52,035 nt of DNA from Roseimaritima sediminicola. GTDB taxonomy: Bacteria > Planctomycetota > Planctomycetia > Pirellulales > Pirellulaceae. Shown here in pieces: positions 1 to 10,109 of the stretch (position 1 is the stretch's first letter; every line of letters starts with the position of its first letter). The DNA is taken from assembly GCF_009618275.1 (NCBI RefSeq), contig NZ_WIAD01000041.1, positions 1-52,035 on the forward strand, given 5' to 3'. The notes beneath the pieces were generated by a model. The model had not been told where the DNA came from, searched no databases, and saw nothing but the letters and a program-made list of their open reading frames with translations. A program made the translations under genes and the position numbers.

Positions 1-91
1 CCACTGTTGAATCGCGAAGCGATGGCAGTGGATAGCCTCGGATGCCAATCCGAGGTGGGAGCTATCGACGGTCGTTGCTTCGCAACTGGCT

Positions 92-155
92 CTCGGCTGG
101 GACAGCCGAGCTACTATGGGACAGCCGAGCTACTATGGGACAGCCGAGCTACTTT
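92..155. repeat. CGGCT/AGCCG hairpin repeat (family B), three units
   Basis: The motif GACAGCCGAGCTACT occurs three times in tandem about 19 bases apart. The first unit is completed to a hairpin, CTCGGCTG-GGA-CAGCCGAG. Just upstream, bases about 36-55 form another hairpin (CCTCGGAT-GCCA-ATCCGAGG), and bases about 164-178 carry a degenerate copy of the AGGCT-GGA-AGCCT family found elsewhere in the window. The cluster lies 3' of the minus-strand response regulator. A related block is at 42301-42362. Confidence 0.8.
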
Positions 156-182
156 TTCACACGCTGGAAGCCTATGCCGCGT

Positions 183-635
183 TCACTCGCTGGCCGCGGG
201 GTTGCCGTCTTCCATGCTGCGGATGTACATCCGCAACCGCTCGAGTTCGTCGACGGTACCTTTGAGCCGCAGTAGATTTTCGACCCGCTTGAGCAGCTCG
301 ACCTTGTTGACCGGCTTGCTGAGAAAATCGTCCGTGCCCGCATTCACCGCCCGCTCCACGTCCCCCAGCTCGTTCAGCGCCGTGACCATCAGGATCATCG
401 TGCCTTTCAGCTCGGGATTCTCCTTGATCTGCTTGCAGACCTCGAACCCGCTGAACTTGGGCATCATGACGTCCAGCAAAATTAAATCCGGCTTCAGCTC
501 GACCGCTTTGTCCAGCGTGTCCTGCCCATCGACGGCCGTGTCGACTTCACAATCGACGCTCGCCAGATAGGCTTCCAGCAGCTCGCGGTTGGCGGCGTTG
601 TCATCGGCGATCAGGATACGGTTCGAACTGGACAT
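183..635 (-). CDS. Single-domain response regulator (CheY-like receiver)
   Basis: The product is 150 residues. It opens with a receiver signature (ILIADDNAANRELL), has the phospho-acceptor Asp in LILLDVMMPKFSG near residue 54, a conserved Thr in MVTALNE, and the Lys of FLSKPVNK near residue 104. No DNA-binding or enzymatic output domain follows. The last 35 residues are a charged helix rich in Leu, Arg and Glu. Such proteins pass phosphate from a histidine kinase to a partner; no kinase is adjacent. The ATG at 635 was chosen because the receiver fold begins five residues later; the open frame extends to 830 only by reading back into glyA. It may be cotranscribed with glyA, which ends 66 bases upstream. 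Confidence 0.9.
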   Translation of the reverse strand: MSSSNRILIADDNAANRELLEAYLASVDCEVDTAVDGQDTLDKAVELKPDLILLDVMMPKFSGFEVCKQIKENPELKGTMILMVTALNELGDVERAVNAGTDDFLSKPVNKVELLKRVENLLRLKGTVDELERLRMYIRSMEDGNPAASE

Positions 636-700
636 GATTCGGTCAGGACAAGAAAGGAAAGAGCCGACGGAAAAGGGTGCATTGAGGCGACGCGCCGGCC

Positions 701-1963
<1,263 letters not shown>

Positions 1964-2172
1964 CAGGGGACTCTATGAGACGGAATGCGGAAGTGCCGGC
2001 GGGCGGCCGAGTGTCCATTGTCGACGTGAAGCCCAAAAGCGTCAATCCAGCCGCGAGCGAGGCCGAGCAGCACACGCCAACGACCGCCGCAGCCACAAAC
2101 GGCTCAACCATCGGAACAATAGGCAAAGCGACTCCGGCTTGCCGATGCCAGTGGATCACGACTCGGAGAGTC

Positions 2173-2264
2173 GTGCCACTTTTCACAGGCTGGAAGCCTA
2201 TGCCACTGTTCACAGGCTGGAAGCCTATGCCACTGTTCACAGGCTGGAAGCCTATGCCACTGTT
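2173..2264. repeat. AGGCT-GGA-AGCCT hairpin repeat (family A), three tandem units
   Basis: Three near-identical units of about 27 bases each contain AGGCTGGAAGCCT, a perfect 5-bp stem with a GGA loop, followed by ATGCCAC. They lie between glyA and the next plus-strand gene. They also keep a reading frame open from 1975, so frames that run through this block give a spurious N-terminus. Confidence 0.9.
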
Positions 2265-2388
2265 TGTTGCTGGTCTTTCCGAGGCCGCGGACGTACAGTG
2301 GAGGGTGCGGCGGGGCAGTCACGCGCTCCCTCGCCAGTTCGCCCTTCCTCGCACGTATCCCCTCGCGGCGCAATTCGACCGCGACTTG

Positions 2389-3501
2389 ATGACGCATTCC
2401 AAACTTCGACGCAAAATTGCCTGGGAAGCGGCTCGCCTGCTGTACGCCCGGGAAGAATCCGAGTACTTCCAAGCCAAACGCAAAGCCTCGCGCCGGATCG
2501 CCTCGGGCTGGATCCGGCCGGCCGACCTGCCGAGCAACGCCGAGATCCGCGACGAAGTCCGGGTGATGGCCCGCCTGATCGAGGGCCAACAGGGACACTC
2601 CGACCGGCTCGAGGAGATGCGGATCCGGGCCCTGTGGTGGATGGAACAGTTGCAGATGTTCCATCCGCGGCTGATCGGCAGCGTGCTGACCGGCCACGTC
2701 CGCGATGGTTCCGACGTCGACATCCACGTCTTCAGCGGCAATCCGTCGGCCGTCGCGAGCCGGGTCGAACAGACCGGCATGGCTTGCGAGCTGGAGCGTA
2801 AACGCGTGGTCAAAAACGGCGAGAACCGCGTTTTCTCTCACGTGCACATCCGCGACCGGTATCCCATCGAATTGACCGTGTATCCGCCCGCCCTGCTGGG
2901 ACATCGCTTTCGCAGCTCGATCGATGGCAAAGCGATTCCGCGAGCGACGATCTCGGAACTGAAACGCCTGATCGCTCTGGAAGGCGGCCGCGACGAAGCG
3001 ACCGTGGACCGTCAGGTCCAGCAGATGGACAGTCCGGTCGATCGTTGGCAGGTCTACGCGGCGCTGCTGATGCCGCTGGAACGCGTCCGCCAAAACCCCC
3101 AGTACCATCCCGAGGGGGATGCCCTGTATCACAGCCTGCAGGTCTTCCAGCTGGCCCGCGATGCGATGCCGTACGATGAAGAATTCCTGCTGGCGGCCCT
3201 GTTGCACGACGTGGGCAAAGCGATCGATCCGGCGGATCACGTGGCGGCGGGCCTGGAAGCGTTGGCGGGTTTCATCACCGCTCGCACCCACTGGTTGATC
3301 GAACACCATATGTGGGGGCACGGCCTGCGCGACGGTACGCTGGGGGCTCGCCGCCGCCGGCGGCTGGTCCAGCATCCCTGGTACGAAGATTTACTGGAAC
3401 TTTCCAGCTGCGATGTCGATGGACGGCAGCGGGGCGTGATGGTCGACGAGGTGGACGACGCTTTAGAGTATATTCGCGGCCTGGAAACCATGTTCGACTA
3501 G
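2389..3501 (+). CDS. Nucleotidyltransferase-like/HD-domain protein
   Basis: The product is 370 residues if started at the ATG at 2389; the frame continues back to 1975 only through a tandem repeat block. Residues about 95-180 resemble a minimal nucleotidyltransferase fold, with GSVLTGHVRDGSDVDIHVF giving the G-S-x(n)-D-x-D metal-binding pattern. Residues about 240-330 form an HD domain with LLHDVGKAIDPADH supplying the His-Asp pair, preceded by a histidine in YHSLQVFQLA. The combination recalls CCA-adding enzymes and GlnD-type proteins, but the polymerase motifs are incomplete, so I call it a metal-dependent phosphohydrolase/nucleotidyltransferase of unknown substrate. It is followed 93 bases later by purF. 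Confidence 0.8.
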   Translation: MTHSKLRRKIAWEAARLLYAREESEYFQAKRKASRRIASGWIRPADLPSNAEIRDEVRVMARLIEGQQGHSDRLEEMRIRALWWMEQLQMFHPRLIGSVLTGHVRDGSDVDIHVFSGNPSAVASRVEQTGMACELERKRVVKNGENRVFSHVHIRDRYPIELTVYPPALLGHRFRSSIDGKAIPRATISELKRLIALEGGRDEATVDRQVQQMDSPVDRWQVYAALLMPLERVRQNPQYHPEGDALYHSLQVFQLARDAMPYDEEFLLAALLHDVGKAIDPADHVAAGLEALAGFITARTHWLIEHHMWGHGLRDGTLGARRRRRLVQHPWYEDLLELSSCDVDGRQRGVMVDEVDDALEYIRGLETMFD

Positions 3502-3594
3502 GCCCGTTGGGATAGCAATCGCCGCTCGATCGGTTACGATCGAACACAACCGGCTGATGCCTTGCAAACCGCTTGATGAAGATGCGAACGACGT

Positions 3595-5202
3595 ATGAGT
3601 GAGCTGTACCACGAATGCGGCGTGGCCGCGATCTACCACCTGCCCAACACGCCTGACAGTCCGCTGTGCACCAGGCAAGGACCGGGCGAGGTATCGCGAT
3701 TGATGCCACGCCTGCTGTTGGACATCCAAAACCGCGGCCAACTGGCGGCCGGGATGACCAGCTATGACCCCCAGCGGCGTCAGATCCTCAAGACTCGCCG
3801 CGACGTGGGCAGCGTCACCGAAGTGTTTCGCCTGAATCACCGGGCCAAGTGCGAATCGCTGATGAAACAGCTGGTCGGCCGGGCGGCCATCGGCCACGTT
3901 CGCTACGCCACCTGCGGCCAGGACGACCGCAGCTACGCCCAGCCCTTCGAACGCCGGCACATCCACAAACGAAAGTGGTTCAGCGTCTGCTTCAATGGCC
4001 AACTGTCCAACTACAGCGTGCTGCGAAAGCGATTAACCGAAAACGGCGAGCACCATCTGCAACTGGACACCGACACCGAGATCATCCTGCACGAAGTCGG
4101 CCGGTTGCTGAGCGAATCCAACGACGAGCCGGACTGGATCGAATTGATCGGCCAGGCGACCAAGGATTTCGACGGTGCCTACAGCATGGCCCTGCTGACG
4201 GCCAAAGGCGAACTGTTGGTGGTCCGGGATCCGCTGGGCATCAAACCCATGTGCTATGCCAACGATGGCCGCCTGTTCGCCGCGGCCAGCGAGAGCGTGG
4301 CGCTGCTGAACCTGGGTTTCGAACCCGAACAAATCCACTCCCTGCCTCCCGGTCACGCCATCCTGGTCGACGGCAGCGGGATGCGGATCCGGCCCTTCGC
4401 CGCCAGCAGCGGATCGGCGCACTGCTTCTTCGAATGGATCTATTTTGCCAATGTCGCCAGCACGCTGGACGACCGCAGCGTGTACCTCAGCCGCACGCGT
4501 CTGGGCGAGGAACTGGCGGATCTGGAACGGGCCGACGAGCGGTTCGACTGGACGCCCGAAGACACGATCGTCGTCCCGGTTCCCGACACCAGCAAAGCGG
4601 CGGCCGACGCGATGGCCTACAGCCTGGGACTGCCCAGCCGCGAAGGGCTGATGCGCAACCGCTACGCCGGCCGCACGTTCATCGAAAACGGCGTGGCCCG
4701 TAAAGCCAAGGCGTCGCGCAAGTACACGCCGCTACGCGAAGTGCTCGAGGGCAAACGCGTGCTGTTGGTGGAAGATTCGATCGTCCGCAGCACCACGATG
4801 AACGCCCTGCTGGACCGGATCCGCGAAGTCGGCGGGGCGCGAGAGATCCACGTCCGCGTCGCCTGCCCGCCGATCATCGCCCCGTGCTTTTACGGCATCG
4901 ACATGAGCACGGTCGACCAACTGATCGCACCCAAGTACTTCGCCCAAGGGCGGCTGACCGCCGAAGACCAACAGCGGATGGCCGACGACCTGGGTGCGGA
5001 CTCCCTCCGCTACCTGCCCGTCGAATCGATCGCCCGCGCGATCGACCTGCCCGCGGGGCGGCTGTGCCAGGCCTGCGTGACGGGCGAATACCCGACGCGC
5101 TGCGGCCAGCAGCTGTACAAGATCGCCCTGGACAATCAGGAGCACCCTTCGGACGCCTCGCGGACCTACGAGCAATTGGCCGCCGCCCTGGCTTCGGGTT
5201 AG
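3595..5202 (+). CDS. purF: Amidophosphoribosyltransferase
   Basis: The 535-residue product catalyses the first committed step of purine synthesis, PRPP plus glutamine to phosphoribosylamine. The N-terminal glutaminase domain begins at Cys8 in HECGVAAIY, the probable catalytic nucleophile exposed after propeptide removal. The PRPP-binding loop [13 protein letters not shown] lies near residues 390-402. Cysteines in [14 protein letters not shown] and [12 protein letters not shown] match the iron-sulfur ligands of the Bacillus-type enzyme. An insertion of about 25 residues separates the nucleophile region from the next conserved block ([14 protein letters not shown]), so it is a somewhat divergent member. 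The stop codon lies in the first unit of a 17-bp tandem repeat. Confidence 0.93.
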   Translation: MSELYHECGVAAIYHLPNTPDSPLCTRQGPGEVSRLMPRLLLDIQNRGQLAAGMTSYDPQRRQILKTRRDVGSVTEVFRLNHRAKCESLMKQLVGRAAIGHVRYATCGQDDRSYAQPFERRHIHKRKWFSVCFNGQLSNYSVLRKRLTENGEHHLQLDTDTEIILHEVGRLLSESNDEPDWIELIGQATKDFDGAYSMALLTAKGELLVVRDPLGIKPMCYANDGRLFAAASESVALLNLGFEPEQIHSLPPGHAILVDGSGMRIRPFAASSGSAHCFFEWIYFANVASTLDDRSVYLSRTRLGEELADLERADERFDWTPEDTIVVPVPDTSKAAADAMAYSLGLPSREGLMRNRYAGRTFIENGVARKAKASRKYTPLREVLEGKRVLLVEDSIVRSTTMNALLDRIREVGGAREIHVRVACPPIIAPCFYGIDMSTVDQLIAPKYFAQGRLTAEDQQRMADDLGADSLRYLPVESIARAIDLPAGRLCQACVTGEYPTRCGQQLYKIALDNQEHPSDASRTYEQLAAALASG

Positions 5203-5235
5203 CCCTGGCCTCGGGTTAGCCCTGGCCTCGGGTTA
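5185..5235. repeat. 17-bp tandem repeat across the purF stop codon
   Basis: Three consecutive 17-base units (GCCCTGGCYTCGGGTTA) begin inside purF. The first unit encodes the last residues and supplies the TAG, and the next two are downstream copies, so the 3' end has been tandemly duplicated. Because 17 is not a multiple of three, read-through would not stay in one frame. Confidence 0.85.
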
Positions 5236-5277
5236 GACCGGGCCTCGCCAGAGATCGGATCGAGACGGCGAGAGAGT

Positions 5278-5303
5278 CCAAAGTCTGGCGCGGTTCAGCT
5301 ACG
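5278..5303. repeat. Short TGGC-loop stem-loop repeat (copy 1, degenerate)
   Basis: The segment matches a consensus of CCAAAGTCTGGCGACTT followed by CAGCTACG, found also at 8846-8870 and 40604-40628. In this copy the right stem arm is altered (GCGGTT). It is followed by a roughly 20-base direct repeat (ACGACCAGACTCYAAGAT, two units to about 5340). Confidence 0.65.
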
Positions 5304-5422
5304 ACCAGACTCCAAGATCACGACCAGACTCTAAGATCAAATGTCGACGAACCGCTAGGCGGAAAAAAACGCTGCAAATCGGACCGGATCGTGCCGATAA
5401 CCGTTATTACACGCAGAACGAT

Positions 5423-6295
5423 ATGACTCGCTCACGGAACGATTCAGCGGATATGGCGGCGGCGTTAAAACTATTCAGCCGTAACAGCGGCTCGACGACG
5501 CAGAAAAATCTGCGAATCGGCAGTCGGTTGGACAAGTACCGCCTGCTCAAACGGCTGGGCTGTGGCGGTTTCGCCACCGTCTACGCCGCCATGGACGAAC
5601 TGGAACATCGCCGCGTGGCGTTGAAGATCCCCAGCGAAACGTTCACCAACGACCAACAGAGCCTGGAGGACATCACTCGCGAAGTCCGCATCATGGCTCG
5701 CCTGGACCATCCCAACGTCCTGCGGCTCAAAGACGCTCGGGTGATCGACAACCGGCTGATCATGGTCTTCCCGCTGGGCGAACAGGCGCTGGCCGACCGG
5801 CTGTGCAAACGCCTGTCTCGGGCCACCGCCATCGATTACGCCACCCAGATGATCGAAGCGGTCGCCTACGCCCACGAAAACCACGTGCTGCACCGCGACA
5901 TCAAGCCGGAGAACTTCATCCTCTTTCCGCACAACCTGCTGTGCCTGACGGACTTCGGCCTCGCACGGCTGGGCAAACCGGCCCAGAGCCAATCCGGTTC
6001 GGGGACGCTGGGCTATGTGGCTCCGGAACAGGCGATGGGCAAGGCCACCTACCGCAGCGACGTCTTCTCGCTGGGCCTGGTGCTGTACCGGATGTTCGCC
6101 GGCGTCCTGCCCGAATACCCCTACACGCCGCCACTGCCGGGCTACGTGAAACTTCGCCGCGGCCTGTCGACGCCCTTCGTGTCGATGATTCGCAAGTGCA
6201 TCGACCCGCAGCCCAGCCGGCGGTTTCGCGATGGCGTGGCCCTGTACAACGCCTTCCAGCAGATCCGCAAACCGGCGGCGTTGAAAGTTACTTAA
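5423..6295 (+). CDS. Small cytosolic Ser/Thr protein kinase
   Basis: The 290-residue product is essentially one Hanks-type kinase domain. The glycine loop is [11 protein letters not shown], the ATP-contacting lysine is in RRVALKIP, the catalytic loop is HRDIKPENF near residue 157, and the metal-binding DFG is in [10 protein letters not shown] near 176, followed by [10 protein letters not shown]. All catalytic residues appear present. No transmembrane segment or sensor domain is visible, so it is probably soluble. It stands alone between purF and the convergent ligase gene, whose stop is only four bases away. The substrate is unknown. Confidence 0.92.
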   Translation: MTRSRNDSADMAAALKLFSRNSGSTTQKNLRIGSRLDKYRLLKRLGCGGFATVYAAMDELEHRRVALKIPSETFTNDQQSLEDITREVRIMARLDHPNVLRLKDARVIDNRLIMVFPLGEQALADRLCKRLSRATAIDYATQMIEAVAYAHENHVLHRDIKPENFILFPHNLLCLTDFGLARLGKPAQSQSGSGTLGYVAPEQAMGKATYRSDVFSLGLVLYRMFAGVLPEYPYTPPLPGYVKLRRGLSTPFVSMIRKCIDPQPSRRFRDGVALYNAFQQIRKPAALKVT

Positions 6296-6299
6296 GTGG

Positions 6300-7415
6300 T
6301 CAGATTCGCGCCGCTTCGATCAACTGCCGCACGACCTCGGTCTTCTGACCGGTGCGTTCCAGGACCGCTCGCTGCTGTATCGCGCCGTTGCTGCTTTTGG
6401 AAATCGCCACGACGTGCTCAAGTTCCGCTTCGCAGCCCAGCTCCTGGGACACGTCGCGCAGCTGTCGACCGAGCTTCTCGGCGACTTCGGGCACCGACTG
6501 GGACCGGTAGTTGTAACTGTTGACCAACGGGGCGGCTAAGCCGAAGCGGCTGGCTCGCCATTTATTCTGCCGGATCATCATCGGGTGGCAGTCGAACTGG
6601 TACGTGCCCTCGTCGATCTCATCGCTCAGGTACCGCACCAGACACTGCACCAGGGCCGCCAGACCGCAGACGTCGTCCATGTTGCCGGGCATGTCGCACA
6701 CCCGCACCTCGACCGTGCCGAAATTGTGATGCGGCCGAACATCCCACCAGATTTCGCGGATGGTGTTGATGAACCCGGTTTCGACCATGTGGTTGACCAG
6801 CCACACGTACTCGCTCCAGTTCCGCATCAACGTGGGCAGCCCGGCGGTGGGCAGTCCCTCCATGATCTTGGAACGCTGCGAAGCCAATCCCGTGTCGCGG
6901 CCTTGCCAGAATGGACTGCTGGCCGACAAAGCCAACAGCGTCGGCAGGTACTGCATGATCCGGTCGCAGATCATCACCGCCTTGTCGCCCGACTCCACGC
7001 CCACGTGCACGTGCAGCCCATGGGTGATCAAGCGGCGAGCCATCTCCTGCAGCAGTTCGACCAGCGACTGGTAGCGTTCGGTTTGGGTGACGCACTGGTC
7101 CTGCCAGCGACTGAACGGATGCGTGCCGCCCCACCAGAGGCCCAGATCCAGTTCATCACAGGCGGCCTGGACCGTCCGCAGCTTCTTTTCCAGATCGCCC
7201 CGAGCGTCGGCCACGGTGTCGCTGACGTCGCTGTTCAATTCGATACAGCACTGCATCAGTTCGGGCTTGTAAAATTCGCCCTTCTCGTCGGGCAAGTGCT
7301 CCAGCAACCGCTTGCAGGCGCTGCTCAGGGCCATCGTCTGGCGGTCGACCAACCCCAACTCGATTTCGATTCCCAGCGTCGGTCGCGGGCTGCCGTTGAA
7401 CTGTAGCTTGGTCAT
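6300..7415 (-). CDS. Carboxylate-amine ligase, glutamate-cysteine ligase 2 family (YbdK-like)
   Basis: The product is 371 residues from ATG 7415, the normal length for the GCS2/YbdK family. Family features include TLGIEIELGLVD at the N-terminus, a histidine-rich central part (ITHGLHVHVGVESGDKA), and the C-terminal block NKWRASRFGLAAPLV. Members join glutamate to an amine-bearing substrate with ATP; activity on cysteine is often weak, so the true substrate is uncertain. A TTG/ATG further upstream would overlap the preceding gene and was not used. It starts 28 bases after the M20 gene on the same strand and is likely cotranscribed with it. Confidence 0.88.
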   Translation of the reverse strand: MTKLQFNGSPRPTLGIEIELGLVDRQTMALSSACKRLLEHLPDEKGEFYKPELMQCCIELNSDVSDTVADARGDLEKKLRTVQAACDELDLGLWWGGTHPFSRWQDQCVTQTERYQSLVELLQEMARRLITHGLHVHVGVESGDKAVMICDRIMQYLPTLLALSASSPFWQGRDTGLASQRSKIMEGLPTAGLPTLMRNWSEYVWLVNHMVETGFINTIREIWWDVRPHHNFGTVEVRVCDMPGNMDDVCGLAALVQCLVRYLSDEIDEGTYQFDCHPMMIRQNKWRASRFGLAAPLVNSYNYRSQSVPEVAEKLGRQLRDVSQELGCEAELEHVVAISKSSNGAIQQRAVLERTGQKTEVVRQLIEAARI

Positions 7416-7443
7416 CGCAGGTGGCTCGATCAGAGTTGAAAAT

Positions 7444-8679
7444 TCACTCGGGCGCAAAATGCAAAATCGCCGCGGTCGCTAGGACTTTAGCCCCGTCGGC
7501 AATAGCGCGTTCATCGACGTCGAACAAGGGCGTATGCAAGGGAACCCGCCCCACCTGGTCGCCGGCGACTCCCAGTCGAAACATCGCGCCGGGAACGTGT
7601 TCGAGGTAGAAAGAAAAGTCCTCGCTGCCCATGCTGGGCAATTCGATCGGCTCGACCGCTTCGGCACCCAGGGCATGACAGGTGGCGGTGCGCAGCAGAT
7701 CGACCAGAGCGCCGTCGTTGGTGATCATCGGCGCGGACATCTTCAGCTGCAGCTCGATCTGGCACTGCGTCTCACGGCCCACGCCCTCGCACACATCCTC
7801 CAGCGTCTCCAGGACCAGCGAGCGACTGTCGGTGGTAAGCGTCCGCAGGGTGCCTTCCAGTTCGGCCGCTTCGGGAATCACGTTCGGGCTGTGACCGGCA
7901 CAGATCTTGCCGATACTGATGGCCACCGTCTCGGCCGGATCGACCACCCGGTCCACGCGCCGATACGCCGACTGCACCCAACGCGTGATCGCATCGATGG
8001 GATCGTTGGTCAGATGCGGCCGTGCCCCGTGCCCGCCGCGGCCGCGACAGACCACATGGAACATGTCGCAGTTGGCCGTCAGGGCTCCTTTGCGCAGCCC
8101 GATTCCGCCAACCGAACGCGTCGGATCGACGTGCAGCGAGAGGATCGCCGCCACGTCCCGCAGGGCGTGGTGATGGATCATGTAGCGAGCACCGGTAGCC
8201 AGCTCTTCGGCCGGCTGCAGGACCGCTCGCACGGCCACCGGCCAGGGCAGCTGGCCGCGGTGCTGCAGCGAGCGCAGGATCGAAAACGCGCCGTAGATCA
8301 CCGCGGCGTGGACGTCGTGCCCGCAGGCATGCATGACCCCTTCTTTGCAACTGCGATACTCCACCGCTTTACCGTCCTGGATCGGCAACGCATCGATATC
8401 GCCGCGCAGCGCCAGCCGCGGCATGCTGGCATCGGGATCGCTGATCAGGTCGCAGGTCAGCCCGCGGCGGTTGCCGACGAAATTGACCGGCAGGCCCAGG
8501 CCACCGAAACGTTTGCCCAGCTCTTCGGTCGTCTGGTACTCCTCGTCGGACAGCTCCGGATGCCGATGCAGATGCCGCCGCAGCCGCACCCACTCGGGCG
8601 CCAGCTCCGCGGCGATGTCGCCGATCAACGGGCTCCACACCCGTGGGTCGCAGTCGGTAGGCTCCGAGGATTCCGTCAT
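7444..8679 (-). CDS. M20-family amidohydrolase/peptidase
   Basis: The product is 411 residues from ATG 8679. It is a metal-dependent hydrolase of the hippurate/N-acyl-amino-acid amidohydrolase type. HACGHDVHAAV near residue 112 carries metal ligands, a Glu pair follows in LQPAEELATGA, and a C-terminal metal-binding His/Glu region appears in LPSMGSEDFSFYLE. A dimerisation-domain histidine is in GRGGHGARPH. The start lies one base from a GAGATTT-type heptamer repeat, so no Shine-Dalgarno sequence is present. It is probably cotranscribed with the downstream ligase (28-base gap). Substrate unknown. Confidence 0.92.
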   Translation of the reverse strand: MTESSEPTDCDPRVWSPLIGDIAAELAPEWVRLRRHLHRHPELSDEEYQTTEELGKRFGGLGLPVNFVGNRRGLTCDLISDPDASMPRLALRGDIDALPIQDGKAVEYRSCKEGVMHACGHDVHAAVIYGAFSILRSLQHRGQLPWPVAVRAVLQPAEELATGARYMIHHHALRDVAAILSLHVDPTRSVGGIGLRKGALTANCDMFHVVCRGRGGHGARPHLTNDPIDAITRWVQSAYRRVDRVVDPAETVAISIGKICAGHSPNVIPEAAELEGTLRTLTTDSRSLVLETLEDVCEGVGRETQCQIELQLKMSAPMITNDGALVDLLRTATCHALGAEAVEPIELPSMGSEDFSFYLEHVPGAMFRLGVAGDQVGRVPLHTPLFDVDERAIADGAKVLATAAILHFAPE

Positions 8680-8720
8680 CAAATCTCAAATCTCCTGACT
8701 CTAACGGAATCTATGTATGA
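8680..8720. repeat. AAATCTC heptamers plus GACTCTAACGGAATC module
   Basis: Two AAATCTC units directly abut the start codon of the minus-strand M20 gene. They are followed by TGACTCTAACGGAATCTATG, a module that recurs at 23276, 40249 and, inverted, at 40535. The REP-like element at 8737 follows, so the order heptamer, module, REP is the same as at 40 kb. Confidence 0.75.
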
Positions 8721-8736
8721 AAAGAAATGGTTTACT

Positions 8737-8807
8737 CCCCTCTCCCCCGCAGCCTGGCGAGCCTAAGCGAGTCAGGCTGCGGGGGAGAGGGGTTGGGGGT
8801 GAGGGGG
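8737..8807. repeat. REP-like element R1 (C-rich arm, variable stem, G-quadruplex arm)
   Basis: A CCCCTCTCCCCC arm, a stem-loop with GCAGCCTG/CAGGCTGC as inner stem and a GCGAGCCTAAGCGAG loop, then a G-rich arm with four G-tracts (G5-AGA-G4-TT-G5-TGA-G5). Six more copies occur at 16225, 16565, 36171, 36337, 40289 and 40448. Such elements produce spurious translated strings of the LTPNPSP type. Confidence 0.88.
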
Positions 8808-8845
8808 CCAGCAGAGCGGCCTTGTGCCCACACGACCCGCACCGC

Positions 8846-8870
8846 CCAAAGTCTGGCGACTTCAGCTACG
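8846..8870. repeat. Short TGGC-loop stem-loop repeat (copy 2)
   Basis: AAGTC-TGGC-GACTT is a perfect 5-bp stem, followed by CAGCTACG. The copy at 40604 has AACTC-TGGC-GAGTT, a paired change that keeps the stem. Confidence 0.7.
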
Positions 8871-8873
8871 CGC

Positions 8874-8948
8874 CCATCAACCAACAACCAACAACCATCA
8901 ACCAACAACCATCAACCAACAACCAACAACCAACAACCAACAACCAAC
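8874..8948. repeat. CCAACAA heptamer satellite, ten units
   Basis: Ten consecutive heptamers (CCAACAA, three of them CCATCAA) run from 8874 to 8943, with a partial unit up to 8948. The array directly adjoins the stop codon (TGA, 8951-8949) of the minus-strand acyltransferase. Read in the direction of that gene the unit is TTGTTGG. Confidence 0.92.
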
Positions 8949-9878
8949 TCAGGCGGCTCGGACAGCGGCGGGTTTCTTCCGCACCCGCTGGGGCTTGGGC
9001 CGCCAGCGGCGGTGCAGCCACCAGTACTGCTCGGGGGCCCTCATCACCACTTCGCCCAGGCGGTCATTGTACCACGCGGTTAACGGGCGCACGCCGCCGG
9101 TGGTTTCGGTTCCGTCGGCCGGATCGACCACACCGTGGAGGCCTTGGTCGAAGCGCATGGGACCGTCGCAGCGGCGCGTGTAGGCGACCATCATCGGGGC
9201 CTGGGAGGTCAGCGAGAACAGGGCCAGGCCTTTGTGACAGGAGGCCGGATGACCGAGAAAATCCACCCAGCAGCCGCGTTCGCCGCCGTGCTGGTCGGCC
9301 AGCAAGGTCAGCACGCCGCCAGCGGACAGGTGCCGATCGACCTCCGGCGCACAGCCGTTCTTGTCGACCATCCGCTGGCCATTGGCGGCGCGAAAGCCGG
9401 TGATGTAACGATGCAGGTAAGGGTTGTCCAGGTTGCGGGCGATGCTGAGGCTGGAGATTCCCATCAAGCCGGTGATGTACCCCCCGATTTCGAAATTGCC
9501 GTAGTGGCCCGAGACGACGACCAACGGGCGGGGGCTGAGCAGCCACCGCAGCATCTCGGCGGCTTCGTCGATCCGCAGGTGTTGCTTCCAGTTGCAACGA
9601 TGCAGCCGCCGCGGGGCCCAGGCGATTTCGCACAGCATCAGCAACAGGTGGTGCCACATCTGCCGCCGAATCTCCGCTCGGCGGCTGTCGCCGTGATCGG
9701 GAAAGACCCGTCGCAGATTGTCGTCGACGGTCCGGCCGCGGACGTTCAGCAGATCGCTCAGCAGCCAGGCCCCCCCGCGGCAGAACCCGTCCGCCGTGGC
9801 TTCGGGCAGGGTTTGCATCACGGCGATCACCAGCCGTACGGCCAGGTATTCCAATAAATGCTGCAAACGTTGCCGCAT
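8949..9878 (-). CDS. Lysophospholipid acyltransferase family protein (LpxL/HtrB-like)
   Basis: The 309-residue product resembles late acyltransferases that add secondary acyl chains to lipid A at the inner membrane. The HX4D/E-type catalytic motif is seen as SGHYGNFEIGG near residue 124. An N-terminal hydrophobic stretch (LAVRLVIAVMQTL) fits membrane association. The C-terminus is basic (RKKPAAVRAA). Presence of this family fits a Gram-negative cell plan. ATG 9878 is the first plausible start. Upstream, 9879-10109 is a divergent intergenic region shared with the uridylyltransferase gene. Confidence 0.88.
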   Translation of the reverse strand: MRQRLQHLLEYLAVRLVIAVMQTLPEATADGFCRGGAWLLSDLLNVRGRTVDDNLRRVFPDHGDSRRAEIRRQMWHHLLLMLCEIAWAPRRLHRCNWKQHLRIDEAAEMLRWLLSPRPLVVVSGHYGNFEIGGYITGLMGISSLSIARNLDNPYLHRYITGFRAANGQRMVDKNGCAPEVDRHLSAGGVLTLLADQHGGERGCWVDFLGHPASCHKGLALFSLTSQAPMMVAYTRRCDGPMRFDQGLHGVVDPADGTETTGGVRPLTAWYNDRLGEVVMRAPEQYWWLHRRWRPKPQRVRKKPAAVRAA

Positions 9879-10109
9879 TGCCGGTCATCCTTGATCGGAG
9901 CGAGTTCGAATTAAAGTGGGGAAGTCCCAGGGGTGCTTGAAGGTTTATTCTTGCGGGAAAACCGGTTTTGCCGCTAGATCGAATGCGTCCGGTTGCCGGA
10001 GCCCCGGTACGGATGCCAAACTGTGGCCACGCCGCACGGCGCTGAAGACCTTTTAGATACTCGATAAACGTTCGATCCACTTCCTCGCATTAGATGCAGG
10101 CTGACGAAA

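Noticed and set aside
1975-2388. Long N-terminal extension of the NTase/HD gene
   Set aside because: The extra 138 residues are read through three family A repeat units and non-coding sequence; the ATG at 2389 begins the conserved protein.
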